A DNA stretch of 64,000 bases from Enterococcus sp. 5H (GCF_028128615.1 NZ_AMDP01000019.1:186001-250000); one strand, 5' to 3'. Shown: positions 36,189-46,806, counted from the first letter of the stretch. Translations and numbers: made by a program. The notes: a model not told the origin generated them from the letters alone.

Positions 36189-36235
36189 AAAAGCCGCTAT
36201 GATCTGTTTATTCGATCATAGCGGCTTTTAGTTTA
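36189..36235. terminator. Bidirectional terminator between rpoZ and the SDR gene
   Basis: A perfect 16-bp stem (36189-36204 / 36214-36229) with core AAAGCCGCTATGATC, flanked by A and T tracts. Confidence 0.92.
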
Positions 36236-36241
36236 TTTTTC

Positions 36242-36973
36242 TTATGCATCTTGGCTAGTTGCAGCAATCAGAACTTCTCTAATCGAAACTTCTTGCGGTA
36301 ATTCGTACATGTATTTTACGGTTTTGGCAACATAAATTGGGTCTAATGTTGTGCCACCCATTGAAGTTTTCCAATTTTCATACGTATCCACAGCATCTTG
36401 ATCTGTGATGTGTGTTAACAATTCTGTTTCAGCGGCCCCGGGAGCCATTACCATCACTCGAACATTATGACCGGAGACTTCTTCACGAACAGTTTCGGAT
36501 AATGCATGGACACCAAATTTGCTGGCTGCATAAACGGCGTGATTACCGAAGGTTTTTCGTCCTGCGATGGAACTAATATTGATAATTGTTCCACCTTTTC
36601 TGTCCATCATACTGTTAATAACAGTTTTCATTCCGTTTAAAACACCCATAACATTGGTATCAAGCATAGTTTGCCATTCAGAAGGGTCTTGTTTCCATAC
36701 ATTTCCTAATAGCATAACACCAGCATTATTTACCAGTAAATCAACTTTACCAAAACGTTCTTCAGCTTCTAGGACGGCTGCTTGAAAGCTTTCTAAATCA
36801 GTAACATCAACAGATTTGACCAAGACATTATCAAAATTTAACGGTAAAGCCTTGATTTTATCTACTCTACGACCTAGTAATAATAATGGATAATTGTCGG
36901 CATTAAATAATTTTGCCATTTCAGCTCCAAAGCCAGAGCTTGCGCCTGTAATAACGATTAATGGTTTTTTCAT
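36242..36973 (-). CDS. Short-chain dehydrogenase/reductase
   Basis: 243 residues with the Rossmann TGASSGFGAEMAKLF at 10-24, NNAGVMLLG at 87-95, catalytic Ser in ISSIAG and YAASK near 150. An NAD(P)H-dependent oxidoreductase of the YdfG-like group; the substrate is unknown. It is divergent from a small MerR regulator and its promoter overlaps that regulator's probable operator, suggesting induction by a reactive electrophile or aldehyde (inference). Confidence 0.9.
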   Translation of the reverse strand: MKKPLIVITGASSGFGAEMAKLFNADNYPLLLLGRRVDKIKALPLNFDNVLVKSVDVTDLESFQAAVLEAEERFGKVDLLVNNAGVMLLGNVWKQDPSEWQTMLDTNVMGVLNGMKTVINSMMDRKGGTIINISSIAGRKTFGNHAVYAASKFGVHALSETVREEVSGHNVRVMVMAPGAAETELLTHITDQDAVDTYENWKTSMGGTTLDPIYVAKTVKYMYELPQEVSIREVLIAATSQDA

Positions 36974-37006
36974 TTATTCGTTCCTCACTTTTCTTTGATA
37001 TATGTT

Positions 37007-37037
37007 ATACTACACCTTTGAGTATACTCAAAGTCAA
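37007..37037 (-). promoter_or_regulatory. MerR-type promoter/operator of the SDR gene
   Basis: CTTTGAGTATACTCAAAG (37016-37033) is an 18-bp perfect palindrome. On the minus strand it lies between TTGACT (complement of 37032-37037) and TAGTAT (complement of 37007-37012), a 19-bp spacer. The palindrome resembles operators of AdhR/NmlR-type MerR regulators. Confidence 0.7.
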
Positions 37038-37052
37038 GGAGGAAGATGGTAG

Positions 37053-37472
37053 ATGTACACAATTGGAGAAGTAGCAAAAATGACTGATTTTTCAGAGCAT
37101 ACATTGAGATATTATGATCGTTTAGGATTACTGCCGTTTGTAAAGAAAGATGCTAATGGTGTGCGTCGTTTCTCTAACTCTGATTTAGATTTATTGGCGA
37201 CAATTCGCTTTATGAAAGATACAGGGTCATCAACAAAAGAAATCCGACAAGTGATGGCTTTAATTATGGGTGGCGATCAAACGCTAAAACAGAGACTGGA
37301 GTACTACCAAGAATACCGGATGAAAATGGAAGCAACAATTGCTTCTTTAGAATCAAATTTAGAAAAAGTCGACTGGAAAATCGACTACTATCAAACAGCT
37401 GTGAATGCAGGGACAGAAAAAATCCATGAAAATTCTGCTGGATTGTATGAGCTATATTATAAAAAAGAATAA
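37053..37472 (+). CDS. MerR-family regulator, AdhR/NmlR-like
   Basis: 139 residues. A MerR winged helix (YTIGEVAKMTDFSEHTLRYY) is followed by a long dimerisation coiled coil (75-125) and a short tail, with no large effector domain. This matches small thiol/aldehyde-responsive MerR proteins, but it has no cysteine at all, so sensing by thiol modification is not possible. AAGGAGG precedes the ATG, and the operator palindrome lies directly upstream, so it likely controls both itself and the divergent SDR gene. Confidence 0.87.
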   Translation: MYTIGEVAKMTDFSEHTLRYYDRLGLLPFVKKDANGVRRFSNSDLDLLATIRFMKDTGSSTKEIRQVMALIMGGDQTLKQRLEYYQEYRMKMEATIASLESNLEKVDWKIDYYQTAVNAGTEKIHENSAGLYELYYKKE

Positions 37473-37529
37473 TCAATCGAAAAGTGACGATCAAAACTGT
37501 TAATTTTTCGATACAGAAATCAGAGGAAC

Positions 37530-37558
37530 AAGACAAATGCTGGATTCTTTAGTACAAT
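37530..37558 (+). promoter_or_regulatory. Possible promoter of the priA operon
   Basis: AAGACA (37530-37535), 17-bp spacer, TACAAT (37553-37558), about 60 bases before priA. Confidence 0.4.
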
Positions 37559-37619
37559 AAGCAAAGAATTAGACGATTTTTTAAGATTTATTAAGATGAA
37601 TGGAAATGGAGGATTGGAT

Positions 37620-40052
37620 ATGAGAAAAGCGGCACAAGTGATTGTTGATGTACCCACTATGCAGACGGATCAGCCGTTTACGTATTTAATTCCTTTTAAC
37701 TTAGAAAAACAGTTAAGCATAGGAATGCGTGTAGAAGTTCCGTTTGGAAATGGAAATCGGCATTTGCAAGGGTTTGTTTTAGCGATTGATGAGGTTTCAA
37801 CCGAAGTGATTGCTTCACAAAAATTTGAATGGAAAGAAATTCTTTCTGTTCTGGACTTAAAACCAGTGCTGAATACTGAATTACTGGAATTAGCTGAATA
37901 TATGAAAGAAAAAACATTTGCATTTAAAATTACCTGCCTACAAACAATGCTGCCAAGTGTGATGCGGGCGGATTATCGCAAGTACATATATATAGCAGAT
38001 GAGTTAGAAGAAACAGTTCAAGATGAGCTGTTTTATGGACTGGATGAAATTGCTTGGGAAGATGCTGAGGAACGTAATATTTTACCCCAGTTGATGCAGC
38101 TTAGGAAGCAACAAAAAGTTGATATTCGCTACGAAGTAAATACTCGTAATAAAGTCAAAACCATCCGCTACATTCAAGCACTAAAAGATTTTGAACAATT
38201 AGAAGAAGCGCGAATGGAACTGAGAAAAGGTTCGCAAAAAAAAGAGCAATTACTTCATTACCTGCAACACTTAGGCTTAGAACAAAAGACAAGTGTCAAA
38301 GAGATGAAAGAACTAGGTTTTAGTACGGCAATTTTAAACGATGGAGCAACTAGAGGTTGGCTGACATTTATAGAGTCCGAAGCTTACCGCGACCCATTTG
38401 CCGACCACACTTTCGAAAAAACAACGGCGCTATCTTTAAATGATGAACAACAAACTGCTGTGGATAAGATTCTAGGTTCGATGAATCAACAAAGAAGTCA
38501 AACCTATTTGCTTGAAGGGATCACTGGAAGTGGAAAAACCGAAGTCTATTTACAAGTGATTGCGGAAGTCTTAAATCAAGGAAAAACAGCAATGATGCTT
38601 GTTCCTGAAATTTCATTAACACCGCAAATGGTTCATCGTTTTAAAAGTCGTTTTGGCGATCAAGTAGCCGTTATGCACAGTGCTTTATCTCAAGGAGAAA
38701 AATACGATGAATGGCGCAAAATTGAGCGCGGAGAAGCTCAAGTTGTAGTCGGCGTACGTTCAGCAATTTTTGCTCCGCTAGAGAATCTGGGTGTCGTTAT
38801 TATTGATGAAGAACATGAAGCGAGCTATAAACAAGAAGAAACACCGCGTTATCATGCCAGAGATTTAGCGATTTGGCGTGGAGAATATCACCATTGCCCT
38901 GTCGTTTTAGGAAGTGCAACACCGTCATTAGAATCGCGAGCACGAGCGCAGAAAAAGGTCTACGAGCGTTTGGTTTTAACAAAACGAGCAAATCAGACAG
39001 CTACATTGCCAACGATTGATGTAGTAGATATGCGGGAAGAAATTCAAAATAAAAATACCTCGTCCTTTTCAATGGCATTGCAAGAAAAAATCAACGATCG
39101 ATTAGCTAAAAAAGAACAAAGTGTTCTACTGTTAAATCGTCGCGGGTATTCTTCTTTTGTGATGTGCCGAGATTGTGGGTATGTTTTACCTTGTCCCAAC
39201 TGTGATATTTCTTTAACACTGCATATGGATTCAAAAACGATGAAATGTCATTACTGTGGTCATGAAGAACGAATTCCGTATCATTGTCCGAATTGTGGTG
39301 GTGATAAAATTCGGTACTACGGTACAGGAACGCAAAAAGTTGAAGAAGAATTAAAGGCTTTGTTCCCGGAAAGTCGCGTTTTGCGGATGGATGTTGATAC
39401 CACAAGAAGAAAAGGAGCGCATGAAAAGCTCTTAACCTCGTTTGGTAATCACGAAGCAGATATTTTATTAGGAACCCAAATGATTGCTAAAGGACTTGAT
39501 TTTCCTAACGTAACCCTTGTTGGTGTGTTAAATGCTGATACAGCGCTGAACTTACCTGACTTTCGTTCTAGTGAGCGAACGTTCCAGTTGTTGACCCAAG
39601 TTAGCGGTCGGGCAGGTCGGGCGGACAAACCCGGGGAAGTAATTATTCAATCCTTTAATCCAGAACATTATGCAATTCAATTGGCTAAAGCGCAAGATTT
39701 TGAAGATTTTTATCAGCAAGAAATGTACGTGCGGCATAGAGGAGACTATCCACCGTTTTATTTTACTGTACAAATTACCGCTAGCCATCCAGAAGAGAAT
39801 CAAGCAGCGAAACAAATGTTTAAAATTGTAACAGAATTAAAAAATGGTTTATCTGATCAGAGTATCTTACTAGGACCAACACCAAATGCGATTATGCGTG
39901 TAAATAACCGTTACTTTTATCAGGTAATCATCAAATATAAGCATGAACCTAATTTACAAAACATCTTGAAAAAGATTTTAACAGATACTCAAAGAGCCAC
40001 AGCACAAGGTTTGAAATTATCGATTGATGCAGAACCGATGAACTTTATTTAA
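37620..40052 (+). CDS. priA: Primosomal protein N' (replication restart helicase)
   Basis: 810 residues. An N-terminal 3'-DNA-end binding domain is followed by helicase lobes with Walker A GITGSGKTEVYL and DEEH box IIDEEHEASYKQ. The zinc-binding insert has paired Cys motifs (CRDCGYVLPCPNC, CHYCGH, CPNCGG). It restarts stalled forks by loading the primosome. I chose ATG 37620, 7 bases after GGAGG; an upstream ATG has no site. First gene of a long translation/signalling operon. Confidence 0.96.
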   Translation: MRKAAQVIVDVPTMQTDQPFTYLIPFNLEKQLSIGMRVEVPFGNGNRHLQGFVLAIDEVSTEVIASQKFEWKEILSVLDLKPVLNTELLELAEYMKEKTFAFKITCLQTMLPSVMRADYRKYIYIADELEETVQDELFYGLDEIAWEDAEERNILPQLMQLRKQQKVDIRYEVNTRNKVKTIRYIQALKDFEQLEEARMELRKGSQKKEQLLHYLQHLGLEQKTSVKEMKELGFSTAILNDGATRGWLTFIESEAYRDPFADHTFEKTTALSLNDEQQTAVDKILGSMNQQRSQTYLLEGITGSGKTEVYLQVIAEVLNQGKTAMMLVPEISLTPQMVHRFKSRFGDQVAVMHSALSQGEKYDEWRKIERGEAQVVVGVRSAIFAPLENLGVVIIDEEHEASYKQEETPRYHARDLAIWRGEYHHCPVVLGSATPSLESRARAQKKVYERLVLTKRANQTATLPTIDVVDMREEIQNKNTSSFSMALQEKINDRLAKKEQSVLLLNRRGYSSFVMCRDCGYVLPCPNCDISLTLHMDSKTMKCHYCGHEERIPYHCPNCGGDKIRYYGTGTQKVEEELKALFPESRVLRMDVDTTRRKGAHEKLLTSFGNHEADILLGTQMIAKGLDFPNVTLVGVLNADTALNLPDFRSSERTFQLLTQVSGRAGRADKPGEVIIQSFNPEHYAIQLAKAQDFEDFYQQEMYVRHRGDYPPFYFTVQITASHPEENQAAKQMFKIVTELKNGLSDQSILLGPTPNAIMRVNNRYFYQVIIKYKHEPNLQNILKKILTDTQRATAQGLKLSIDAEPMNFI

Positions 40053-40076
40053 TCCTGTAAAAAGAAAGGAAAATCT

Positions 40077-40571
40077 ATGCGTTATCCTATTGTAATTCAC
40101 CCAAATGAGCGTCTGACTCAAAAAGCACAACCAGTAACGATGATTACTGACGATACAATTAAACTATTAGAAGATATGTATGAAACAATGGTCGCTCATG
40201 ACGGTATTGGTCTTGCGGCACCGCAAATTGGTAAAAATGTTCAACTCGCTGTGATTGAAATTGATGAAGAAACTGGGCTGTTTGAACTAATTAATCCCGA
40301 AATCATTGAGCGAAAAGGTTCAGATATTGATGTAGAAGGCTGCTTAAGTATTCCTGAAACGTATGGAACAGTTGAGCGGGCAGATGAAGTGACGGTTCGT
40401 TATTTTGATCGTGAAGGTGATGAAATAGAAGTCACGGCTTACGGCTATCTTGCTAGAGCTTTCCAACATGAGATTGATCATTTGAATGGTGAATTATTTA
40501 TCGACAAAATTATCGATCCTATTAAACCAGAAGATTTAGAAGCATATATGGAGGAACATATTGATGACTAA
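40077..40571 (+). CDS. def: Peptide deformylase
   Basis: 164 residues with the three PDF motifs: GIGLAAPQ at 43-50, EGCLS and HEIDH, which supply the metal ligands and catalytic Glu. It removes the formyl group from nascent proteins. AAAGGAAAA precedes the start. Its last 8 bases overlap fmt, the enzyme that adds the formyl group to initiator tRNA, a conserved and probably coupled pair. Confidence 0.96.
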   Translation: MRYPIVIHPNERLTQKAQPVTMITDDTIKLLEDMYETMVAHDGIGLAAPQIGKNVQLAVIEIDEETGLFELINPEIIERKGSDIDVEGCLSIPETYGTVERADEVTVRYFDREGDEIEVTAYGYLARAFQHEIDHLNGELFIDKIIDPIKPEDLEAYMEEHIDD

Positions 40572-41505
40572 AATTATATTTATGGGAACACCTGCGTTTT
40601 CAGTTCCGATTTTAGAGGGATTAATTGAAAATAACTACGAGATTTTAGCCGTAGTGACACAACCGGATCGCCCAGTTGGACGAAAAAAGGTAATCACTCC
40701 AACACCAGTAAAAGAGGCGGCGGTGAAACATGATCTACTAGTTTTACAACCAGAAAAAATTTCAGGTTCTCCGGAGATGGAGAAAATTATTGAGCTTAAA
40801 CCCGATTTAATTGTCACTGCAGCTTTTGGACAATTTTTACCTGAGAAGATTTTACAGGCACCGAAATTAGGCGCAATTAATGTTCATGCCTCATTGTTGC
40901 CGAAATACCGCGGCGGTGCCCCGGTTCATTACTCAATTATTGAAGGGAAAAAAGAAACTGGCGTGACCATCATGGAAATGATCAAAAAAATGGATGCAGG
41001 TGACATTCTTTCTCAAAGAGCTATTCCAATTACGAAAAAAGACGATGTGGGTACAATGTTTGAACGTCTAAGTCTTGTAGGGAAAGAGTTACTATTAGAA
41101 ACCTTACCTAAAATTATTGCCCGCGAGATTACACCGATTCCGCAAGACGAAAGCCAAGTAACATTTTCGCCTAATATTACGAGAGAACAAGAACGTATTG
41201 ACTGGCATAAAACAGCAGAGCAAGTAGATAATCAAGTGCGTGGCATGCGTCCATGGCCAACAGCTTTTACAACGTATAAAGAAATTAACTGGAAGTTATG
41301 GGACGTAACACCTTTAACTGAAACGACTGAGGCAGAACCTGGAACAATCATTTATCGTGGAAAAAAAGAACTTTGGATTGCTTGTGGTGAAGGAACTGTT
41401 ATAGCAATTAATACTATTCAACCGTCAGGTAAAGGTAAATTAGCGATCCAAGATTTCTTAAATGGCGTTGGTCAAACAGTTGAAAAAGCGGATAAGGTGG
41501 GCTAA
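40564..41505 (+). CDS. fmt: Methionyl-tRNA formyltransferase
   Basis: 313 residues with MGTPAFSVPILE, NVHASLLPKYRGGAPVHYSI (catalytic Asn-His and the SLLPKYRG signature) and a C-terminal OB-like domain. It formylates Met-tRNA(fMet). I chose ATG 40564 behind ATGGAGG; the TTG one codon earlier gives a longer frame. It overlaps def and is followed by rsmB after 5 bases. Confidence 0.96.
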   Translation: MTKIIFMGTPAFSVPILEGLIENNYEILAVVTQPDRPVGRKKVITPTPVKEAAVKHDLLVLQPEKISGSPEMEKIIELKPDLIVTAAFGQFLPEKILQAPKLGAINVHASLLPKYRGGAPVHYSIIEGKKETGVTIMEMIKKMDAGDILSQRAIPITKKDDVGTMFERLSLVGKELLLETLPKIIAREITPIPQDESQVTFSPNITREQERIDWHKTAEQVDNQVRGMRPWPTAFTTYKEINWKLWDVTPLTETTEAEPGTIIYRGKKELWIACGEGTVIAINTIQPSGKGKLAIQDFLNGVGQTVEKADKVG

Positions 41506-41510
41506 TTAAT

Positions 41511-42875
41511 ATGGGGAAAAAAATACCAGCAAGAGTGAAAAGTTCCGTACGCTACGTGGCACTAAGAACAATTGAGCGCGTGGATAACGGCGGAGCATAT
41601 TCAAACTTATTGCTAAATGAAATGATTAATAAATCTGCTTTAGGAGAAAAAGACAGCCGCTTATTTACAGAACTTGTTTACGGTACAATTAGCCGTAAGT
41701 TATTACTAGAATATTATCTAACACCTTTTATTCAAAATCCTAAAAAAGTAGACAGCTGGGTAAAAAATCTGCTTAGCTTGTCTGTGTATCAGTTAGTTTT
41801 TCTAGATAAAATTCCCGATCATGCAATCATTAATGAAGCTGTAGAAATCGGTAAACACAGAGGAAACGTCGGCATTGGTAAATTTGTGAATGGTGTACTG
41901 CGTGCATTTCAGCGTGAAGGTATCCCGAGTTTAGATAAAATTAAAGATCCAGTTGAACGTTTGTCTATAGAAATCAGTATGCCTAAATGGTTAACGGAAA
42001 AACTAATCAAACAAATGGGCGTAGAAGAAACCAGAAAATTGGGGTTATCACTTTTTGATAAAAGTCATGTCAGCGGACGGGTTGATACAAGAGAAATCAG
42101 TATTGACGATGCCTTAGAAGAATTACACAGAGATCACATTGAAGCCTATGCCAGCCAAGTTTCGCCATATGGTGTGGTAGCAGATAAAGGATTTTTAGCA
42201 GGCAGCTATTTATTTGGGGCTGGTAAGCTAATGATTCAAGATGAAAGCTCAATGTTAGTTGCCCCAGCGATGCAAATCGAACCCAATCATGTTGTTTTAG
42301 ACGCTTGTGCGGCTCCCGGTGGAAAAACAACTCACATCGCGACATTCCTTGATTCGACGCAAGGCGGGCGAGTTAAAGCGTTAGATATTCATGATCATAA
42401 AATAAAGTTGATTAAACAAAACGCGGAACGTCTACATGTAAAAGAAGTTGTTGATACAGAAAAATTAGATGCTAGACAAGTTGGAACAGAATTCCCAGCA
42501 GAATATTTTGACCGGATTTTAGTGGATGCCCCCTGTTCAGGTTTAGGTTTAATGCGCCGTAAACCAGATATCAAGTACCATAAATCCGCACAAGATTTTG
42601 CTCAATTACCAAAAATCCAATTAGAAATTCTAGAAAGTGTTGCACATACATTGAAACAATGGGGTATAATGGTCTATAGCACATGTACAATCGCTGAAGA
42701 AGAAAATCAGGAAGTAGTAGCAGCCTTTTTAGAGAAGCACCCTGAATTTAAAAAAATTGATGTTGCAGTGAATGAAACTGTTCAGTCTGCGGTGAAAGAG
42801 CAAATGTTAACATTATACCCGCATCAATTAGGAACTGATGGCTTCTTTATCTGTTGTATGCAGAAAGTTTGTTAA
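41511..42875 (+). CDS. rsmB: 16S rRNA (cytosine-967-C5)-methyltransferase
   Basis: 454 residues. An N-terminal NusB-like RNA-binding domain precedes an SAM-dependent methyltransferase with LDACAAPGGKTTH, the catalytic Cys in VDAPCSGLG and the second Cys in YSTCT. It methylates C967 of 16S rRNA. It sits between fmt and the phosphatase/kinase pair in one operon. Confidence 0.95.
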   Translation: MGKKIPARVKSSVRYVALRTIERVDNGGAYSNLLLNEMINKSALGEKDSRLFTELVYGTISRKLLLEYYLTPFIQNPKKVDSWVKNLLSLSVYQLVFLDKIPDHAIINEAVEIGKHRGNVGIGKFVNGVLRAFQREGIPSLDKIKDPVERLSIEISMPKWLTEKLIKQMGVEETRKLGLSLFDKSHVSGRVDTREISIDDALEELHRDHIEAYASQVSPYGVVADKGFLAGSYLFGAGKLMIQDESSMLVAPAMQIEPNHVVLDACAAPGGKTTHIATFLDSTQGGRVKALDIHDHKIKLIKQNAERLHVKEVVDTEKLDARQVGTEFPAEYFDRILVDAPCSGLGLMRRKPDIKYHKSAQDFAQLPKIQLEILESVAHTLKQWGIMVYSTCTIAEEENQEVVAAFLEKHPEFKKIDVAVNETVQSAVKEQMLTLYPHQLGTDGFFICCMQKVC

Positions 42876-42890
42876 ACGAGGTGAAACATA

Positions 42891-43640
42891 GTGGAAATCA
42901 ATTTTCAAACAGATGTTGGACGAAAACGAAATACAAATCAAGATTATGCTGGTTTATTTGAAAATCAAGCAGGTGTTTCTTTGGCTATTTTAGCTGACGG
43001 AATGGGTGGTCATCAAGCAGGTGACGTAGCGAGTCAAATGGCGGTAAATAATTTAGGCGAGCGTTGGCAGGAAAGTTCACTTGAAACGTCTGAAAAAGCT
43101 GCACAGTGGCTAATTAAAGAAATCCAAGATGAAAACGAGAAGATTTATCAAAAAGGTCAATCTCAATCTGAATACTTAGGAATGGGGACGACGATTGTTA
43201 GCGCCGTTTTATTAGATCAATCATTTGTATTAGCTAATATTGGTGATAGTCGCGCATATTTAGTGCGTAATAATCAGCTATTACAATTGACAGAAGATCA
43301 TTCTTTAGTTAACGAACTAGTCAAATCTGGAGAAATTACTCGTGAAATGGCGGCTAATCATCCACGTAAAAATGTTTTGACTCGTTCTTTAGGTATGCCT
43401 GGAATGGTGGAAGTTGATGTAACCAACCATCTTTGGGTTCATGATGACTATATTTTACTATGCTCAGATGGGCTGACAAATATGGTTTCTGAAGAAGAAA
43501 TCTTAGCAGTATTGCTTTCAGAAAGAACATTATCTGAAAAAGTAGATATATTAATTACTCGCGCAAATGAAGCTGGCGGTGCTGATAATATCACTGTTTT
43601 AGTGATCCATTTTAACGAACAGAAGGAGGAAAACCAATGA
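42891..43640 (+). CDS. stp: PP2C-type Ser/Thr protein phosphatase (IreP-like)
   Basis: 249 residues with the PPM family Asp motifs: [36 protein letters not shown] and DNITVLV, which bind two or three metal ions. It dephosphorylates the cognate PASTA kinase and its targets in the cytosol. Start GTG 42891 after ACGAGGTG. Its stop overlaps the kinase start as ATGA, so phosphatase and kinase are made together. Confidence 0.96.
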   Translation: MEINFQTDVGRKRNTNQDYAGLFENQAGVSLAILADGMGGHQAGDVASQMAVNNLGERWQESSLETSEKAAQWLIKEIQDENEKIYQKGQSQSEYLGMGTTIVSAVLLDQSFVLANIGDSRAYLVRNNQLLQLTEDHSLVNELVKSGEITREMAANHPRKNVLTRSLGMPGMVEVDVTNHLWVHDDYILLCSDGLTNMVSEEEILAVLLSERTLSEKVDILITRANEAGGADNITVLVIHFNEQKEENQ

Positions 43641-45799
43641 TCGAAATCGGCAGAAAATTAAATGGTCGATATCATATTATTGGCAATATTGGTAGCGGGG
43701 GTATGGCAAATGTGTTTTTAGCACATGACCTGATTCTTGACCGCGACGTTGCTGTTAAAGTCTTGCGCTTTGACTTTCAAAACGATCAAGCTGCTATTCG
43801 ACGTTTCCAACGAGAAGCATTAGCTGCCACTGAATTGGTTCATCCGAATATCGTTAGTGTCTATGATGTAGGCGAGGAAGACGGATTACAATACTTAGTT
43901 ATGGAATACGTAAAAGGAATGGATTTAAAAAGATATATTCAAACACAGTATCCTATTCCTTATGCAAAAGTTGTTGATATCATGGAACAAATTTTATCGG
44001 CAGTTTCACTTGCACATGAACATAGAATTATTCATAGAGATTTAAAACCACAAAATATTTTGATGGATGAAAGCGGCGTTGTGAAGATCACAGATTTCGG
44101 AATTGCGATTGCTTTGACGGAAACATCGATCACACAAACGAATACTATGCTAGGCTCAGTTCACTATTTATCACCAGAACAAGCTAGAGGAAGCATGGCG
44201 ACTAATCAATCGGATGTTTACGCAGTTGGAATCATTTTATACGAGATGTTAACAGGAAATGTTCCGTTTGACGGTGAATCAGCAGTTACAATTGCATTGA
44301 AGCATTTCCAAGAAGAAATACCGTCCGTTAAAATTTTTGATCCAAATGTACCTCAATCATTAGAGAATGTTGTTTTACACGCAACGACTAAAGATCCTGC
44401 TGATCGCTATAAGACAGCAGAAGAAATGTCTCGTGACCTATATACTGTTTTAGCAGCTAATCGGTTGAATGAACCAAAATGGCAACCGACTGGACTAATA
44501 GGCGAAACGAAAATTTTAACTCCAATTACTGAAGAGACACCAATGCCGTCTTCATTCAATACAATGGAGACACCACCGGAAGAACGAAATGAGCATGAAG
44601 AAATAAAACAACAAGAAGATGCTGCAGCCAAGAAGAAAAAGAAACGTAAAAAACGCTGGCTGATTGCTTTAATCTTATTATTTCTTGCGTTGTTAGTAGG
44701 CGGGTTGTTATATTTTGCTGGAAATAGCAGCAGCAGTGAAGTCAAAATTCCAAATGTAGCAAATAAAACAGAAGCAGAAGCGCGAAGCATACTGGAAGAA
44801 GCTGGTTTAAAAGTTAAAGCTGAAACCAAAGAAATTCCAGACGATTCTATTGAAGAAGGTCGTGTTGTAAAAACCGACCCGACAATTGACGCAACAGTGA
44901 AGAAAAATCGCGAAATCGAGCTATATATCAGTTCTGGTAGTAAAAAAATTAAGATGAGCGATTATACAGGTGAAAACTATAAAGATGCGATTGAAGCTTT
45001 GGGTAAATTAGGCTTCCAAGAAAGCAGAATTAAGATTACAAGAGAAGCTGACACAAGCGTTGATGAGGATAAAGTTATTAGCCAAACACCTGAATCTGGT
45101 GAAGAAGTTGACCCTAAAACAGATGAAATCACATTAGTTGTTAGTGAAGGACCAGAAGATGTATATATTGGCAGTTATGCTGGGTATAGTTATGAAAATG
45201 CTGTTGCAGCTCTAGCTGAACTAGGTATTAGCGAAAATCAAATCTCTCGTTCTGACGAAGAAAGTGATACTGTCGAAGCAGGCGTAGTCATTTCTCAAAG
45301 CCCTGGTGCTGGATCAACGCTAAATCCGAAGACAGGGAAAATTACGTTAACTGTCAGCAAAGGAACGGATAAAACTGTTCTAGGCAGTTATGTAGGTTAT
45401 AGCTATGATAATGCCGTTAATGCGTTAACTGCATTAGGGATTAAGGCAAATCAGATTTCGCGTGTAGATGAATCTAGTGATACCGTGGAAAAAGGTGCTG
45501 TTATCTCGCAAGATCCGGGAGCAGGCGCTAGTTTCAACCTTAATAGTGGTAAGATTACGTTAAGAGTAAGTACTGGACCAGGAAATGTAACAGTTCCTAA
45601 TGTTGTTAATCTTTCACCAACAGAAGCCAAGTCACAAATAGAAGGTGCGGGCTTGAAATATGTTGCTGGGTCGGGTGATACATCAAAAGGAAAAGCTGTT
45701 AGTATGTCACCAAGCGCTGGCGATAGTGTTGCCAAAGGTACGACAGTAACTGTTAACTTTTCAAACAGTTCTAATCCGACAGACAACACAGCAGAATAA
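43637..45799 (+). CDS. prkC: PASTA-domain Ser/Thr protein kinase (PrkC/IreK)
   Basis: 720 residues. The cytosolic kinase domain (11-270) has Lys41, HRDLKPQN at 133-140 and DFG at 153-155. A basic juxtamembrane stretch precedes one membrane helix near 340-361, followed by five extracellular PASTA repeats (about 370-710) and a Ser/Asn tail. PASTA domains bind muropeptides or lipid II. The Enterococcus faecalis orthologue IreK controls cell-wall stress response and intrinsic cephalosporin resistance. The number of PASTA repeats and the length fit IreK closely. Confidence 0.96.
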   Translation: MIEIGRKLNGRYHIIGNIGSGGMANVFLAHDLILDRDVAVKVLRFDFQNDQAAIRRFQREALAATELVHPNIVSVYDVGEEDGLQYLVMEYVKGMDLKRYIQTQYPIPYAKVVDIMEQILSAVSLAHEHRIIHRDLKPQNILMDESGVVKITDFGIAIALTETSITQTNTMLGSVHYLSPEQARGSMATNQSDVYAVGIILYEMLTGNVPFDGESAVTIALKHFQEEIPSVKIFDPNVPQSLENVVLHATTKDPADRYKTAEEMSRDLYTVLAANRLNEPKWQPTGLIGETKILTPITEETPMPSSFNTMETPPEERNEHEEIKQQEDAAAKKKKKRKKRWLIALILLFLALLVGGLLYFAGNSSSSEVKIPNVANKTEAEARSILEEAGLKVKAETKEIPDDSIEEGRVVKTDPTIDATVKKNREIELYISSGSKKIKMSDYTGENYKDAIEALGKLGFQESRIKITREADTSVDEDKVISQTPESGEEVDPKTDEITLVVSEGPEDVYIGSYAGYSYENAVAALAELGISENQISRSDEESDTVEAGVVISQSPGAGSTLNPKTGKITLTVSKGTDKTVLGSYVGYSYDNAVNALTALGIKANQISRVDESSDTVEKGAVISQDPGAGASFNLNSGKITLRVSTGPGNVTVPNVVNLSPTEAKSQIEGAGLKYVAGSGDTSKGKAVSMSPSAGDSVAKGTTVTVNFSNSSNPTDNTAE

Positions 45800-45912
45800 T
45801 TTTTTAGGTAATATAAATGAAAAGGGACAGATAGAAACTATTTTATAAGGTTTCTGACTGTCTCTTCTTTTTGTGTTAAAATAAAACCAATAGAAACAAG
45901 GAGGTGGCATTT

Positions 45913-46806
45913 CTGAAAGGTCAAATCAGAAAAGCGTTGAGTGGTTTTTACTATATCTATGTAGACGGAGAGACATTTCAAACAAGAGCGCGAGGGAATT
46001 TTCGTAATCGTAAAATTACACCGCTAGTTGGTGATGAAGTGATGTTTGAAAGCGATAATCTGACTGATGGTTATTTACTTGAAGTTTTCCCAAGGCATAA
46101 TGAACTTGTCCGTCCGCCTGTAGCGAATGTAGATCAAGGCGTCATTGTAATGAGTATGGTGGAGCCAAATTTTTCTTATAACCTGTTGGATCGTTTTTTA
46201 GTAACTCTGGAAGAAAAAGAGATTGAACCTATTATCTACCTGACCAAAATTGATTTATTAACAGGTGAAGAAGCAGTCAGTGTGGCAGCGGTCAAAAGTG
46301 TCTATGGTGCAATTGGTTACCCTGTAATTGCAGCTACGCAAGAAAATGATGACCAAGCTGTGCATTTATTAGAACAATATTTCCCGGAACGTTTAACAGT
46401 ATTTATGGGCCAATCAGGTGCTGGCAAATCGACGTTGCTGAATAAAATTTCTCCTGATTTACAATTAGCAACGGATGAAATTTCTGAATCATTAGGGCGG
46501 GGAAAACACACCACTCGTCATGTGGAATTATTACCGTTGTATGATGGTTTAGTTGCGGATACGCCAGGATTTAGCTCGATTGACTTTTTAGAAATGGAAA
46601 CCACAGAGTTGCCGAAAAGATTTCCTGAATTTGTTGAAGCATCCGTTTCATGTAAATTCCGTGAATGTATGCATCGTAAAGAGCCTGGATGTGAAGTGAA
46701 AAAGCGTGTTGAAGAAGGAACGATCGCTCAAACTCGCTATGATAATTATCTTCAATTTTTACTAGAGATAGAAAATCGCAGACCTATTTACAAGAAAAAA
46801 CAATAA
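45913..46806 (+). CDS. rsgA: Ribosome small-subunit GTPase RsgA
   Basis: 297 residues. An OB domain (KGQIRKALSGFYYI) is followed by a circularly permuted GTPase with G4 TKID, then G1 GQSGAGKST and G3 DTPGFS, and a C-terminal zinc knuckle (CKFRECMHRKEPGCEVKKRV). It assists late 30S assembly. The start is unusual: AAGGAGG (45898-45904) overlaps the in-frame GTG at 45904, while CTG 45913 lies 8 bases after it and matches where homologues begin. I therefore favour a CTG start, with GTG 45904 as the conventional alternative. Confidence 0.93.
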   Translation: MKGQIRKALSGFYYIYVDGETFQTRARGNFRNRKITPLVGDEVMFESDNLTDGYLLEVFPRHNELVRPPVANVDQGVIVMSMVEPNFSYNLLDRFLVTLEEKEIEPIIYLTKIDLLTGEEAVSVAAVKSVYGAIGYPVIAATQENDDQAVHLLEQYFPERLTVFMGQSGAGKSTLLNKISPDLQLATDEISESLGRGKHTTRHVELLPLYDGLVADTPGFSSIDFLEMETTELPKRFPEFVEASVSCKFRECMHRKEPGCEVKKRVEEGTIAQTRYDNYLQFLLEIENRRPIYKKKQ

